Positions 1 to 10,299 of a stretch of DNA of 49,793 bases are shown here, one piece after another. Source of the stretch: Gnetum montanum (lineage: Eukaryota > Streptophyta > Gnetopsida > Gnetales > Gnetaceae); contig MNCI01010069.1 of assembly GCA_015680685.1 (NCBI GenBank), positions 1 through 49,793 of the forward strand. The letters run 5' to 3'. The notes under the pieces were generated by a model. It was not told where the DNA came from and made no database searches. It worked only from the letters and a program-made list of their open reading frames with translations. Made by a program: the position numbers and the translations under genes. Numbering within the stretch: the first letter of the stretch is position 1; the number at the start of each line of letters is the position of its first letter.

Positions 1-232
1 CCGTCACGTTCAAGCCTTGCACCGACGATTTCGGTCAGCACAAGCACCACTATCATCAATTCTTTTTCTGTAGTGGTGTAGTTTAGTTGGGCATCCACAA
101 TGCTTTGACCTATGCAACGGATGTAATATGGACATTTCTTGTTATCTAACTACATAAGCATAGCCCCTAAGGTATAATTTGATGCATTTAGCATAACATG
201 AAATGGTCTAAAACAACCATGTGCCTATAGAA
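1..232 (-). pseudogene. pol: A1 pol: RNase H domain, cut by window edge
   Basis: Minus-strand continuation of the A1 reverse transcriptase. The reading shows the usual Ty3/gypsy RNase H opening (HVMLNASNYTLGAMLM, where families normally have CDAS-ALGAVL) followed by DAQLNYTTTEKELMIVV, the canonical Athila-type block around the second catalytic Glu. The leading Asp of the first motif reads as Asn, and a stop replaces the Gln after LM, so it is not functional. The domain runs off the left edge; integrase would lie outside the window. In the intact element it would remove RNA from the RNA-DNA hybrid during cDNA synthesis. Confidence 0.85.
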
Positions 233-1130
233 TTGGAGTTTCTACAAGTTTCTCCTTTAGTTGTTGGAATGTTTTTTCACATTCCTTGGTCTAAACAAAT
301 GAAGCATCTTTCTTTGTTAGCTCAACCAATAGTTTTGCGATCTTAAAGAAATTCTCTATGAATTATTGGTAGTAGCCAATTTGTCCAAGGAATGACCAAA
401 CATCTTTTACAGTTTCTAGTTGGTGGCTAATTCCTTGAATGACCCTTATTTTTTAGGGTCAACCTTAATTCCTGATTGTGAGATCTTGTGCTCCAATACA
501 ATGCCTTCTTTGACCATGAGATGGCTCTTTTGCCAATTGAGCCATAGGCTTATTTTCATACATATTTTAAGTACTTGCTCAAAGCAGTCCAAGGCTTACT
601 CGAATGTAGCACCATAAGAGAAGTCATTCATAAAGACTTCCACTTTGCTACCAATTTGTTGTTGAAAGATGCTTCAGACTAGGCATTGGAAAGTGGTAGG
701 AGAATTACATAGATCAAAAGATATCTTGTGATATGCAAAGGTTCCCTAGGGACTCATGAATGTTGTTTTGGCCTAGTTCTCTAGCGCAATGTAGATTTGG
801 TTATAGCCACTATAACCATCCAAAAAACTGTAATAGCAATGCCTAGATATGGTGTCCAAGACTTGATCAACGAATGACAACAAAAAATGATCTTTGAATG
901 TTGTCATATTCAATAGCCAAAAATCGATGTAGACCTATCACTTGCCCCTTTTCTTTGGCACAATCATGAGTGGACTAACCCACTCACTATCTGCAATGAG
1001 ATAGATAAACCTCACCTTGAGGAGTTTTTCGATTTCCTCTTTGACAACCTGATTCAATTTGGGATTCAATCACCTTTGTTGCTACCTCTTTAGCTTCATG
1101 GTCAAGTTAGTGTAGATACAATGCTGGCAT
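233..1130 (-). pseudogene. pol: A1 pol: Athila-like Ty3/gypsy reverse transcriptase
   Basis: Read by homology across frames on the minus strand: a VVKEEIEKLLKVRFIYLI entry block near 1050-1090, SEWVSPLMIVPKK, YYSFLDGYSGYNQI (motif A Asp present) near 800-840, then VFMNDFS near 620-636, then the LNWQKSHLMVKEGIVL block and the KEGxxW-type connection to RNase H near 250-300. The FMDDFS form of the catalytic box, rather than YMDD/YLDD, is typical of the Athila/Tat branch of plant Ty3/gypsy elements. Here its first Asp is Asn, and there are several stops, many of them TAG, so the enzyme is dead. It lies between protease (right) and RNase H (left), as expected for a minus-strand element. Confidence 0.9.
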
Positions 1131-1719
1131 ATCCTAGGATCAATCCTTGTGAGTTCAATATACAAACAAGCAAATGTTGTTGACCATTTCTCAATCACAT
1201 TCAACAACATCTATTTCTATTCTAAAGTAATATTTACATTGATTATTATCAACTTTCCATTTTTCAATAATGCATATTCCATGCTAGCAGGTAGAGTTTT
1301 TAACTTAAGGGGCTCTTACTTAAAATTTTTGGGAATTTCCAACTCTCCCTAATAGGTATCATCATTTGCATTATCAAAGAGTTAGTGATGAACTTACTCT
1401 AGTTCATCTATGCCTATGACATAAGCACATGTCAGGCTCTTAGTAGGTTCCATGCACATTGTGCTACTTTCAAGATCAATGATCAACCACTATGTGTTCT
1501 CTTGTTTTGTGGCTACTACATACAGACACCTTTGAATATCTGCTTCAGCTGCACATTGCCTACATGCAAAAATAGATGCTTGTTTCACAAACTAGAGTTT
1601 TTGCATGTAATTGCACCTAGTATCATTGTACATGATGCATGGAACTCACTTCTTCTTAATCTTTCCAAATGCATTTTCCTTAAATATCTCGAGGGAAAGA
1701 TCTCTTATGTCCATTCTTG

Positions 1720-2020
1720 CATCAACAGTGCTTAGTCATGCCCTTCCCATAATGATTGGGAAGTCACCTTTATAGTTCTTAACCTTAATTACTAGGAGAT
1801 CAATAGGATTTGACCACCCACAAATAGTGGTTACAATGTCTTCCATCACTCTCAATGAAACAATAATGTATTGGTCTACCAATTTTAATTGGATATTGCT
1901 CTTTTTGAGGAGTAGTAGGTTCAAAGAAGTATACATCTCATGAGAAATCAAGTTCATAATGGAACCTAAATCAAGAAGAGCTTTACATGGTTCATTCCCA
2001 ACAATCTACAAATAGAAAAG
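1720..2020 (-). pseudogene. pol: A1 pol: retroviral-type aspartic protease
   Basis: The minus-strand frame from about 2000 down to 1720 reads NEPCKALLDLGSIMNLIS at about 1945-1990, matching the Athila protease signature ALxDLGAS-N-L. Downstream the flap and C-terminal part read DLLVIKVKNYKGDFPIIMGRA, equivalent to the family's LGRPFL-type block. The protein would cleave the gag-pol polyprotein. The frame is open for 73 codons between 1957 and 1736 and then stops at TGA/TAG. The stretch 1131-1720 holds the protease-RT connector, including a recognisable LKTLPASMEYALL block near 1280-1310, broken by several stops. Confidence 0.8.
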
Positions 2021-2219
2021 AGAACTCCTAGGATCAGCTAATTTCCTAGTAAGGTTTCCGGCCTAGATCTAATCAGATACAATATGAGTGAGCATAACAA
2101 TATGGATTCTAGGTGGTATTTGGTTTGAAGGAGACTTCAAGAAATTAGATGCAAAGAGAAATGAAGAAGTAGGATTGCCAACTACATGTGTATATGAGGG
2201 CTTAGGTGGGCTATTGGGT

Positions 2220-2830
2220 CAGAAAAAAAAGTCTTTTCCATGATCTAGTGTCTTAACCACTCGGTTGATGAACCGATTGTAAATTGACAGCCCTGGTAGT
2301 GTTGTGTTGCTATTATTAGGTTGGAAGTTCACCTTAAATAGATGAAGTAGGCAATAGCTATGTTGAGGGTGGAGAAACAGGTGTAGGAATAAGAGGAGGA
2401 TAAGGATAAAAAGTGGTATCCCTTCTTGAATGTGGAGAATGAGTTTGATAATATTTGAAAGGGTAGTAGTAATGTTGCAAAGGAGAAACATGACTAGAAG
2501 AGTCATGTGAAGACAAGGGTTTCTAAACGTAATACCCATATAGATCTAGTTTTCTATAAGGGTATTACTACCTTAGTGGTGGTAGTGCCCATGGCTGTGG
2601 TTGATGGCACTATTGATATTGCTCGTATGATTGCAGTGGAGTTCCACTTGGATAATACTATTGTTGCTTATGGAACTACCTAGAATTGCCTTAAGGATAA
2701 GGCAATCTTTAAGGTGTTTTCCTTTTTTCTTATCATGGATTCAGAGCATACACCCCATATTCTTATAAGTATGACATGATGGGGCAACATCCCTTAGGAT
2801 GTTCCTATTGGCAGATTTCATGCCCACCAT
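2220..2830 (-). pseudogene. gag: A1 gag C-terminal Tyr/Pro/Ser-rich linker
   Basis: Low-complexity gag tail. In the coding-like minus frame it reads CCPIMSYL-EYGVYALNP near 2740-2785 and then a long run of Tyr, His, Ser and Pro (PLSSHDSSSHVSPLQHYYYP near 2465-2525). The same series, CPIM-x-L-x-EY-A-ALNP followed by YYQ-P-S-rich sequence, occurs in element A4 at 37850-38340 and, as an isolated fragment, at 12690-13032. This shared order shows it is a real part of the gag polyprotein. Its long open frames in other registers come from the biased composition. Several stops interrupt it. Confidence 0.7.
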
Positions 2831-4225
2831 CATTGTTCAATTTAGTTTTTGCAACTTCCTCTACTATAGTAATTTTTCCCTTACCCCTTTGATTGACATG
2901 TTTAGCTTCCTTTTGTCTCCTACAGTCATAATCACTACCTTGTTCTTTACACTCTTCAATAATTTTTAGGACAACTTGAGATCTACTATGCATAGAATCC
3001 CATAACTAATCTACCTTAGCTGAAATTTTAGAGGTAAATTTTTGAATCTGCAAGCTTATCCAGTTCACCATCTCATCAAGTGATGATTCCTCCTCACTAT
3101 CATAAAATTGAACCTCCCTCTTGTGAACGGAAGGATCACAATTATATTCTTTTGCACTTTTGTGTTTCCCCAACTCTTCTTCTTCTTCTTTTGCCACGTG
3201 CTCAATCAACCGTTGGATCTGATGGGCTCTAAATTTGACAATCACACTTGGGCATATACTTTAAGAGTTCTCCTCATTTTCAATCAAAGCCCATCTATGA
3301 TATGGCAAAGTTTCTCCTATTGAGAATAGCCATGGCTAGGAAATCTATGCACTAGAGAATAGTATCGGCCCATGGCAACATCCAAGGATTCATGTGTCCC
3401 TTGTTTCCATCCTTGGATATGCCTCCTTAAGTTAGACACTCAGGAATACATCTAATATATTTTATTAAATAGTCTAATGGATTTTGATTCTAAGGACCTG
3501 TACCAACTTTCTACTTCTTTAGTGAGTGTCCTGGGAAACAACTTAAGCTTTTCCTGATCATTTTCTATATTTTGCAAGGCATAGGCATCATGTAAATCCT
3601 AAAGATGATTATGTGAATATGAGTTATATCCCCCTTCAAAACTAGGGATATTCTTCATGTCTAGCCTCTTGATCTGACCATCCTTTATGTACCTTGTAGG
3701 AATTCTCACTACCTCTACAATGTTTAGCATGCTCCAGGTAGCGAGTAAGGGCTCATCAAGATCATGATTCTAGTGCCTACGATGCCCTTTACTACCCCTT
3801 CATTCATGGTGATGGGCCTCTCTTGAACACCTACACCTCAAGTCTTGACTTACTTAATGATCCCTATGATCATCTTGGTCCCATCAGTTACATCCATCAT
3901 GATTGTGCCTCCTACAATTGCGTTCAAAGCTAGAAGAGGAAGATAACAATGAAGGTGAAGAAGGAGGAGGACTAGCACCATCCCAGTGCCTGCCACCCCC
4001 TCTTCAATGGTTGTGGCCATAATCACGATCATGCTTCTTATCTGTATCCCTGTCATGAATCTCCTCCTTCGATCCCCCTTTATCATTGGATCCATTCTTA
4101 CTAGAACCAAGATTGTGGATTGTGAATTGTGAATTGCAAGTTCTAGTTTTGACCTCCTTCACTGACGTAAAAGAGAGAAGTCTCTTTAAATGGAAAACCC
4201 CTAGATAAGGGTTCTCCACCATCTT
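2830..4225 (-). pseudogene. gag: A1 gag (Athila-like capsid)
   Basis: Minus-strand gag. The N-terminal part (about 4220-3850) is rich in charged residues with a His/Asp/Arg run (GGSKEEIHDRDTDKKHDRDY). The capsid core follows at about 3740-3430: DEPLLATWSMLNIVEVVRIP, PSFEGGYNSYSHNHL, LHDAYALQNIENDQEKLKLF and KEVESWYRSLE. These align block for block with A4 gag at 36860-37130 on the plus strand. Retroelement gag forms the cytoplasmic virus-like particle. The start lies near 4222, about 520 bases from the PBS. Multiple stops and frameshifts make it a pseudogene. Confidence 0.85.
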
Positions 4226-4743
4226 TTTGGTACGTCAGGTATGGAAAATCATTGAACCACTTTCCCCTCACAAATTTGTAATGTTGCTCTAGTTGTTGAT
4301 CCCTTGTTATGCATTAGTGGGATGATAATCCTTAGCATCACTATCCTATACTTAGCATGAAGCCCCTAAATGCCCATGCACATAAGAGTTTGTTGGAGCA
4401 TCATAGAAATGAATCGATCGAGCAGTAACATAATGTTGCCCTCCATGTTGCACCACTACAATAGTTCAACCTAGTGTAGGACAAAGGTGAAATTTGATAC
4501 ACACTCATCAAGATGAACATATACCACTTTGTATTGTTGGGGAACCTATTGATTTACTTTGTCAAACTTCGGCGAAGAATCACTCCTATGATAAGAAGAC
4601 ATTTTGTGTTAGAAAAAAAGAAATACAGTGTGCTTCTTAAAATTGTTGTAGTTATTTTAATGTATGATATGAATTTAGGATTCATTCTAATAATCTTCAA
4701 TAATTTTTCACTAAGTCTTAGATAGTGCATATAACAACTATAA

Positions 4744-4762
4744 TTCCCTAGCAATGGCACCA
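4744..4762 (-). other. A1 primer-binding site
   Basis: On the minus strand this reads TGGTGCCATTGCTAGGGAA, close to the TGGCGCCGTTGCCGGGGA-type PBS common to Athila/Tat elements (complement of a tRNA 3' end). It lies 2-5 bases inside the LTR end, exactly where reverse transcription would be primed, and upstream of gag. A matching degenerate copy is found in A4 at 36222-36240. Confidence 0.75.
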
Positions 4763-4763
4763 A

Positions 4764-4990
4764 TGATGAGCAATGAGGTACCCCTATGCCCAACTATACG
4801 AATCATAAGCATTCATGTGCAATCCAATGAAATTCTGTAAACCTAAAGTGCCTAAGTACACTAGTTCTAGGACATGAAAGCTTATCATAATAATCCTTGT
4901 CTTCTCAAATACACTTGTGAAGCTTAATTGTATGGTTAAGTGTAATTGAGGCACATGAGTTTTATTATTTTATATTGTATTTGTCTATTG
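4764..4990 (-). repeat. A1 5' LTR, 3' portion only
   Basis: On the minus strand this matches the last 230 bases of the LTR at 23158-24055. Shared stretches include ATTACACTTAACCATACAA, AAGCTTCACAAGTGT, ATTCGTATRGTTGG and the terminal GGGTAC-type end before the PBS. The LTR is cut at 4990, where the end of the Tat-like LTR begins, so its 5' two thirds are missing here. No continuation was found to the right of T1. Confidence 0.75.
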
Positions 4991-6250
4991 TGATGTCCGA
5001 AAACATTGATGGCTAGAACACTGAGAGGTTATCAGGCGTACAGCCTAACCTCGAATTTGTGCGAGGGATGTGCTGGAGAAAAATAGAAACGGGGTGCCCT
5101 GAATGATCTAGTCGATCATATAGGGACTTACATGGTGTACAATAACCTTTTGTGAACAACGGTTTTAAGAAGTTATGCCTGGAGATTAGGGTGGAGAAAA
5201 TCGTAGCACACATGACAGTAAAAACGTAATAGAATATGTGACTAAACAATAAACATGAAACAATGCACAATGATGCAAAATATATGTTGTAATGAAATGA
5301 AATGGGCTTACGTGAGAGAGTGCACTACCCCAAAATTAGGGATTTGATCTTTTTTTGGCTGAAGAAGGTGTACAAGTGATGTGCAGTACTGGATAGGCAC
5401 AACTTACAATGGAACAATATGGTCATAGCTCTCAGATTGCTGCTAATGGCCTGCTAACAGGAACTGATGAGTTGGTGCTCGCTAGGCTGAGAGAGAGATC
5501 CCAAAAGTGCAACTACTAGCGTTTGCTATTTTCCAACCTTTTTCTTACCAGTCTCCTTGCCAAAGCTAATCGCTAGAAATCCAAATGCCAAGATGCCAAT
5601 CTTCCAAAATCAAACCGTAAGAAAGCCAAATCGAAAGCCAACCCCTTGAACATTGTTCGTTGGGGTATTTATAGGGCCAAGGAGTGGGAGAGAGATGTGG
5701 TTTGGATGCCATGTACCCTGGTTCCACATGGTGCAAACGTGGATGTGCTATACTGGCATGTAATGCTATGCTGCAATGTTACGCTGATGTGCTATGTTGT
5801 AGTGTAACACTGATGTGCTACACTGCAATGTAACGTTGATGTGCTATGCTACAATGTAACGAGGCTAGAATTCAAGGAACTACCATGCTTTTATAGAGAA
5901 TGCCAATGGCAAATGCAAAGTGGAGCCTACGCTCCAAGACTATGTCTTTCTTGCTCTTGCAAGTAGGGTCAAGCATAGGGACAACTTTGGGAATCAACAA
6001 AGGGGGGATGCAAAACAAAGCAAACTACTGATCTTGTCTATCGAGGAGATGCTAGAGAAGAAATGATCATTTTCAATGAGTTTTGGAGCTACTGGAGACA
6101 TCCTAGGGCTTCCATGTGAGTGTTATGCTACCTACACTACCCAACGTATCGATGTAGCATAAACACCTGCATGCTATGTTGTGCAACGCTGGGTAGCGTA
6201 GCGTAGTTACTAGTCTTGAGACAAATCTTGCCAGAAAACCAAAGATACCC
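4991..6250 (-). repeat. T1 3' LTR (Tat/Ogre-like)
   Basis: The left boundary is supported by homology: the minus-strand end (GTTAGGCTGTACGCCTGATAACC..., CCATCAATGTTTTCGGACATCA) matches the end of the T2 LTR at 40720-40775, and it ends in CA. A minus-strand TATA box lies at 5667-5674. To its right, which is upstream on the minus strand, 5730-6200 holds many degenerate repeats of a motif like GCTATGCTGCAATGTAACG, spaced irregularly; these would be U3 repeats. The outer (right) LTR boundary is not sharp; 6250 is an estimate from where the repeat field thins out. Confidence 0.65.
5667..5674 (-). promoter_or_regulatory. TATA box of T1 LTR promoter
   Basis: The minus strand reads GGCCCTATAAATACCCC, a consensus plant TATA box. 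It lies about 680 bases from the LTR end at 4991 and directly downstream of the U3 repeat field, the expected position for an LTR promoter. Confidence 0.6.
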
Positions 6251-6479
6251 CTCTAAGCTCTAGCTAGGCAAGCAACTTTAGCAATTGGCAACACTGCTTT
6301 TCATGTTGAAAGGCCATAGGACCTATGGATTTCATCCTTGCGACACTTTTGGGCTTTGTGTCCTTGTTGCACTATGTAACGTAGCACAGCGTAGCAACCA
6401 GTGTGACATGAATCCTTGCTTGATCTGTAATGTTTTGTCAAGAGACTTTGGTTGGGACTTGAGGGTAAAGCAGGATAGG

Positions 6480-7470
6480 CAGTCTTGATGGTCGGAGCAT
6501 GGCCAAGTACAATCCTACAACTTGATTCGGACGAATGACCTTGAGGACTAGATCCCCCTTTTTGATCAATTGTTGGTGTAGGTTGCAGTGATGTTCCTAC
6601 CATTGCTTGTCTTGGTACCATTCAATGTGGCCAAGTGTTTGGGCATGCTCCTCCTCTATGGAGTCAAGATCAATGATCCCCAACTCATTATTTTCAGCCT
6701 TGTCCATGACATTTGAAAGGATCATTGGAAGTGATGGAACCTACAATTCAAGAGGTAACATCACTTTAGATCCATATACAAGACTGTATGGAGTCTTACC
6801 TGTAGCTATCTTGCATGTTATGCAATAAGGCCAAAGCATGTAGAGGATTTGCTCATGCCATCGTTTCTTACTACTGCTAAGCATCCTTTTCAATCGGTTG
6901 ATGATGACTTTGTTGGTAGCCTCTAGTTGATCACTTTCCTGGGGGTAATATGGTGATGAGAAATAATTTTTGATACCAAGATTTTCGCAAAAGGCTTTGG
7001 TTTCTGCGCTACTAAATTGTGGCCCGTTGTCAGTAACAATAGTCATGGGAAGGCCAAATTATGTTACTATGTTGTCCAGAATGAACTAGCAAACCTATTA
7101 AGACATAGTCTTTCTAAGGGGAATAGCTTCTACCCATTTTGTAAAGTATTTGGTTGCGGTAATAATGAAACTTTGCCCTGCAGAAGACTTAGGTGTAATG
7201 GGTCCTATGATATCTAGTCCCCAACATTGGAAAGGCCATGTGATCTGTGTGGTATGTAATTTAGTAGGCGATACGTGTATAAGGTTCCCATGATGTTGAC
7301 ACACATCGCATGTTCTAACCTTGGCAACGCAATCACATTCCATGCAAGGCCAGTAGTAGCCTAGTCATCTAATTTTTGCTGCCATAGCCTTGGGGGCTAT
7401 GTGCTCTCCACACAATCCTTCATGGACTTTATCCATAATTTTTTGTGCTTCATCCCCACTAACACAAGCT
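6480..7470 (-). pseudogene. pol: T1 pol: integrase
   Basis: Minus-strand DDE integrase. The HHCC zinc finger reads KVHEGLCGEHIAPKAMAAK and then VRTCDVCQHHG (about 7450-7290). The catalytic core has LDIIGP (first Asp, near 7215), VTDNGPQFSS (second Asp, near 7030) and PQESDQLEATNK (Glu, near 6930). A GDLVLKVIRPNQ block of the C-terminal domain lies near 6510-6550. The enzyme would insert element cDNA into the host genome. A block of stops after 7098 and the loss of homology left of 6480 show decay; the family's GKF-WEGPY end is not seen. Confidence 0.9.
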
Positions 7471-7535
7471 AGTAATATCCCATCATAAGAGCATTTGCAT
7501 ATAGTGTTGTCTCCTATGAGGACATATTTCCAGCC

Positions 7536-8175
7536 TCATTTTCGTAGTGCATCTCTTTGGGCAAGTGTCAAGTTGTGTGGGGGTTCACCATATTGGAGGT
7601 ATTCTTTAATGTTTTCATACCATTCTTGAGTATTCGTGACACTTATAGATGCAATGTGTACCATGTCAATGATAGGATTGGTACATTCCACTATCGAAGA
7701 GGTCAGGGTAGCAAACATATGTGATGGCATGCTTAGTGCTAACGTGGCTAATGCATTTGCTATAGTGTTTTCACTGCGAGGCACATGTTGGATGTCTAAG
7801 GTTGCAAACTTCTTTAGCAAGTGCTTGGCCAAATCATAGTTAGGGTGTAGATGTTGTGCTTTGCAAGCATATACCTCTGTTACTTGGTTAATGACTAGTT
7901 GCGAGTCACCTCTAATTGCTAAGCTTTGGATCCCCAACTCCTAGGCTGCTAGAATGCCCCTAAGAAGACCTTCATATTCTACCACATTGTTTGTGCAAAG
8001 GAATGTAAAATGATATGTGAAAGGTTGAATCTCCCAAAGGGGAATGTGAGAACTATAGCAGCACAACTACTTTGTGTTGTTGAAGCTCTATCAAAGTGGA
8101 GGATGGCTTCAAAGTCTGTTGGTACTGGGCCTATGCTATTAACATGTTCATCTAAGAACTCAGGTTCTATCACTA
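7536..8175 (-). pseudogene. pol: T1 pol: second (archaeal-type) RNase H
   Basis: Minus-strand block reading LHFDRAS, TNNVVEYEGLLRGILAA, LAIRGDSQLVINQV and HVPRSENTIANALATLA in order (about 8110-7700). This is the extra RNase H found between the normal RNase H and integrase in Tat/Ogre/Retand elements, distinct from the gypsy RNase H next to RT. The Asp of the first motif, the Glu of EYEGLL, the Asp of GDSQ and the terminal Asn in place of the usual Asp (IANALA for ADALA) can be seen. This places T1 firmly in the Tat group. A stop follows the LAA of motif two. Confidence 0.9.
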
Positions 8176-9370
8176 CCTAGTCATTAATAGGCAAGGCTAT
8201 AAGTTGCGTAGCTATAGATTGACCTTTTACCGATGGTTGTGCTATATAGTGTAGGCCAAATTCAGCAGTTATGGCCTTCCATCGGGCTATCCTACTATTT
8301 TCATATATGTTGGTTGTAATAGCCCAAAGTATGTTATTTTTGCAAATAATGTTTACTTGGCTACAAAACAAGTAATTTCTCCATTTCTTAAGCACAAATA
8401 CTAAAGTAAGATCATTTTCTCTACTTCGTTGTATTTGGCTTCATAGGCTATCAAGGCATGACTTTGGTAATAGACAGGAATTTCAAAACTGTAGTTCATC
8501 TTTTGGCACAGCAAGGTAGCGATAGATGTGTCTGAGGTGACAAGGTAAATGTAAAATAGCTTGTCTCTCTATGGAGGGTGAACAGTGGGAAGATGGGCAA
8601 GCTCTTCCTTTAAGCTATCAAAAGCTTCTTGACGTTGGTTGGTCCATTCAAATTTAACACCCTTTTTAAGCAAGTGTTGCATTAGGTGCAACTTATCAGT
8701 TAATCTTGCGATGAATATTCTTATAATTGTACCCTTCCTTGTAGCCCACACAACTCCTTAAGGTTTATAGGCAGTGCTAAGTTAATGATAGCTTTAACTT
8801 TATCGGGGTCTACACGTATCCCCATCTCCGACACTACAAAACCTAACATGCGTCTGATCTTGACTCTAAAAACACACTTTCTAGGATTGAGATGAAGCTC
8901 ATGTCTGCAACAATACTAAAGAACCAAGTTTAGGTCATTTGCATGCTCAGTAGCCTTTTCAGACTTAACGGCTATATCATCTATGTAATCATTTAGCTTC
9001 TTCAAAAGGTAATCACTAAAGATGTAGGTCATCACCTGCTGGTATGTTGCTCTTGCATTCTTTAGCCCAAAGGGCATCATTGTATCGTAGAAGGTTGTCC
9101 AAGGGGTCATGAAGGTAGTTTCTAGCTAATGTTCTGGGTTTATGCAGATTTGGTTATAGCCTAAGAATCCATCCATAAAGGACAGTAAGTCATGACTACT
9201 TGTAGTGTCAATGAGTTGGTTGATGCTAGGCAATGGAAATCATCTTTAATCGTTACCTTATTTAGATCCTAGAAGTCTATACAAATTCGTATACCTCCTA
9301 TTTTCTTAGAAACGACAATGATCTTTGACACCCATTCTGAATAATCAACCACCCAGATGAACCCAGCCTA
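8176..9370 (-). pseudogene. pol: T1 pol: reverse transcriptase and RNase H
   Basis: Minus-strand RT-RNase H. RT shows MMPFGLKNARATYQQVM (near 9080-9030), YIDDIAVKS with both catalytic Asp residues kept (near 8960-8990), HLNPRKCVFRV, and EMGIRVDPDKVKAI (near 8800). The connection EWTNQRQEAFDSLKEELA lies at about 8590-8650, and a degenerate RNase H follows (VYYQSHALIAYEAKYNEVEK near 8420-8480, then FGLHYIAQPSVKGQ near 8215-8265). Order and spacing are those of Tat elements. Stops are scattered throughout. It is preceded upstream by the block at 9368-9862. Confidence 0.9.
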
Positions 9371-9862
9371 GTAGAGTTTAGTGATTTTTCTACGTACAAC
9401 TAATGTGATCTCTAGTTTGATCTTGTGGGCTTTTTCTTTTATTGCCTTGACATGCGGGCCTAGTATGATATTGTGTTGTATAATATGTGGGTCTAAGCCT
9501 GGCATATCCTCATATGACCATGCAAACACTTTAGTGTTGTCATTGAGGACTCTCGAGATGCTTTGTTTAACCTGTGACTCTAGTAAGGAGCTAACTTTTA
9601 GTGTTCTTGTCTCCCCTTTGGATGTAGTCATGGGGATTTTGATGAGGAGGTCCTCAGTTACATCCCTAGCCTCTAAATCTAAGGCCTGGACTAGGTGTTC
9701 AGGCTAGTCCAGGGGTATTTCTGAGGATGCTGTGTAAGTATCACAAGAGGATGGTTCAAAGTCTACAAACTCTACATTCAAGCATCTTATAAACCTACCA
9801 TGGGGCCCTATCAAAATTAATGGGAAACAGAGATCATCATAGGAGGCCATTTTCCAAGCAAC
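9368..9862 (-). pseudogene. pol: T1 pol: region upstream of RT (connector exon)
   Basis: Minus-strand frame open over much of 9707-9380. It reads VAWKMASYDDLCFP near 9860-9820, then CLNVEFVDFEPSS and, after a stop, KVFAWSYEDMPGLDPHII near 9470-9530. The FAWSYEDMPGLDP block is diagnostic of Tat-lineage polyproteins just ahead of RT. The frame begins immediately downstream of a splice-acceptor-like site at 9863/9864. No protease or gag was found to the right, so either these are lost or the upstream exon is unrecognisable. Confidence 0.8.
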
Positions 9863-9893
9863 CTGCGATAATAAGCAAACAAACAAAGTCGAG
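9862..9893 (-). other. candidate intron 3' splice site in T1 pol
   Basis: The minus strand reads TTTGCTTATTATCGCAG then GTTGCTTGG, with a pyrimidine-rich tract before AG at 9864-9863. Coding similarity starts right after it and non-coding repeats lie before it. Ogre elements are known to carry an intron between protease and RT, which is the position seen here. The matching donor was not found, so this is inference. Confidence 0.4.
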
Positions 9894-9960
9894 TGATACC
9901 TATTTAAGACAACAATATGTAATGAATATATGCAAAGCAATGATGCAACGTGAAAGATTT

Positions 9961-10290
9961 GCCAATTTAAGGTCTTAGCATATTGTAACCATACAAAATC
10001 ATAAGTGAAGGTTGCCAGTTTAAGGTTGTAGTAGATTGTTACTGGGTTTAAGACATAAAGGGAATGCTAAAATTGCTAGTTTAAGGTTGTAGCGGACCGT
10101 TACTGGGTTTAAGATGTAAAGGGAATGCTAAAATTGCTAGTTTAAGGTCGTAGCGGACCGTTACTAGGTTTAAGACATAAAGGGAATGCTAAAATTGCTA
10201 GTTTAAGGTCATAGCAGACCATTACTGTGCAAAGTCAAGAGTCAAGGTTACCAGTTTAAAGTCATAGTAGACTGTGGCTAAGCCACATTG
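9961..10290. repeat. 61-bp tandem repeat array
   Basis: Three nearly identical 61-bp units begin at about 10018, 10079 and 10140, and a fourth, partial, at 10201. The period was counted from the phrase TTTAAGG at 10020, 10081 and 10142. Each unit contains AGGGAATGCTAAAATTGCT. More diverged partial units flank the array at 9961-10017 and 10248-10280. The array lies upstream (in T1 orientation) of the pol connector, within the possible intron or leader. Tandem repeats inside non-coding parts are common in Tat/Ogre elements. Confidence 0.85.
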
Positions 10291-10299
10291 TAGAAAATG

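Noticed and set aside
6607-6828. Plus-strand frames within T1 integrase as separate genes
   Set aside because: They are the antisense of conserved integrase sequence read on the minus strand.
9961-10290. 61-bp array as a CRISPR-like repeat-spacer locus
   Set aside because: The units are directly tandem with no unique spacers, and the surrounding DNA is plant retrotransposon.
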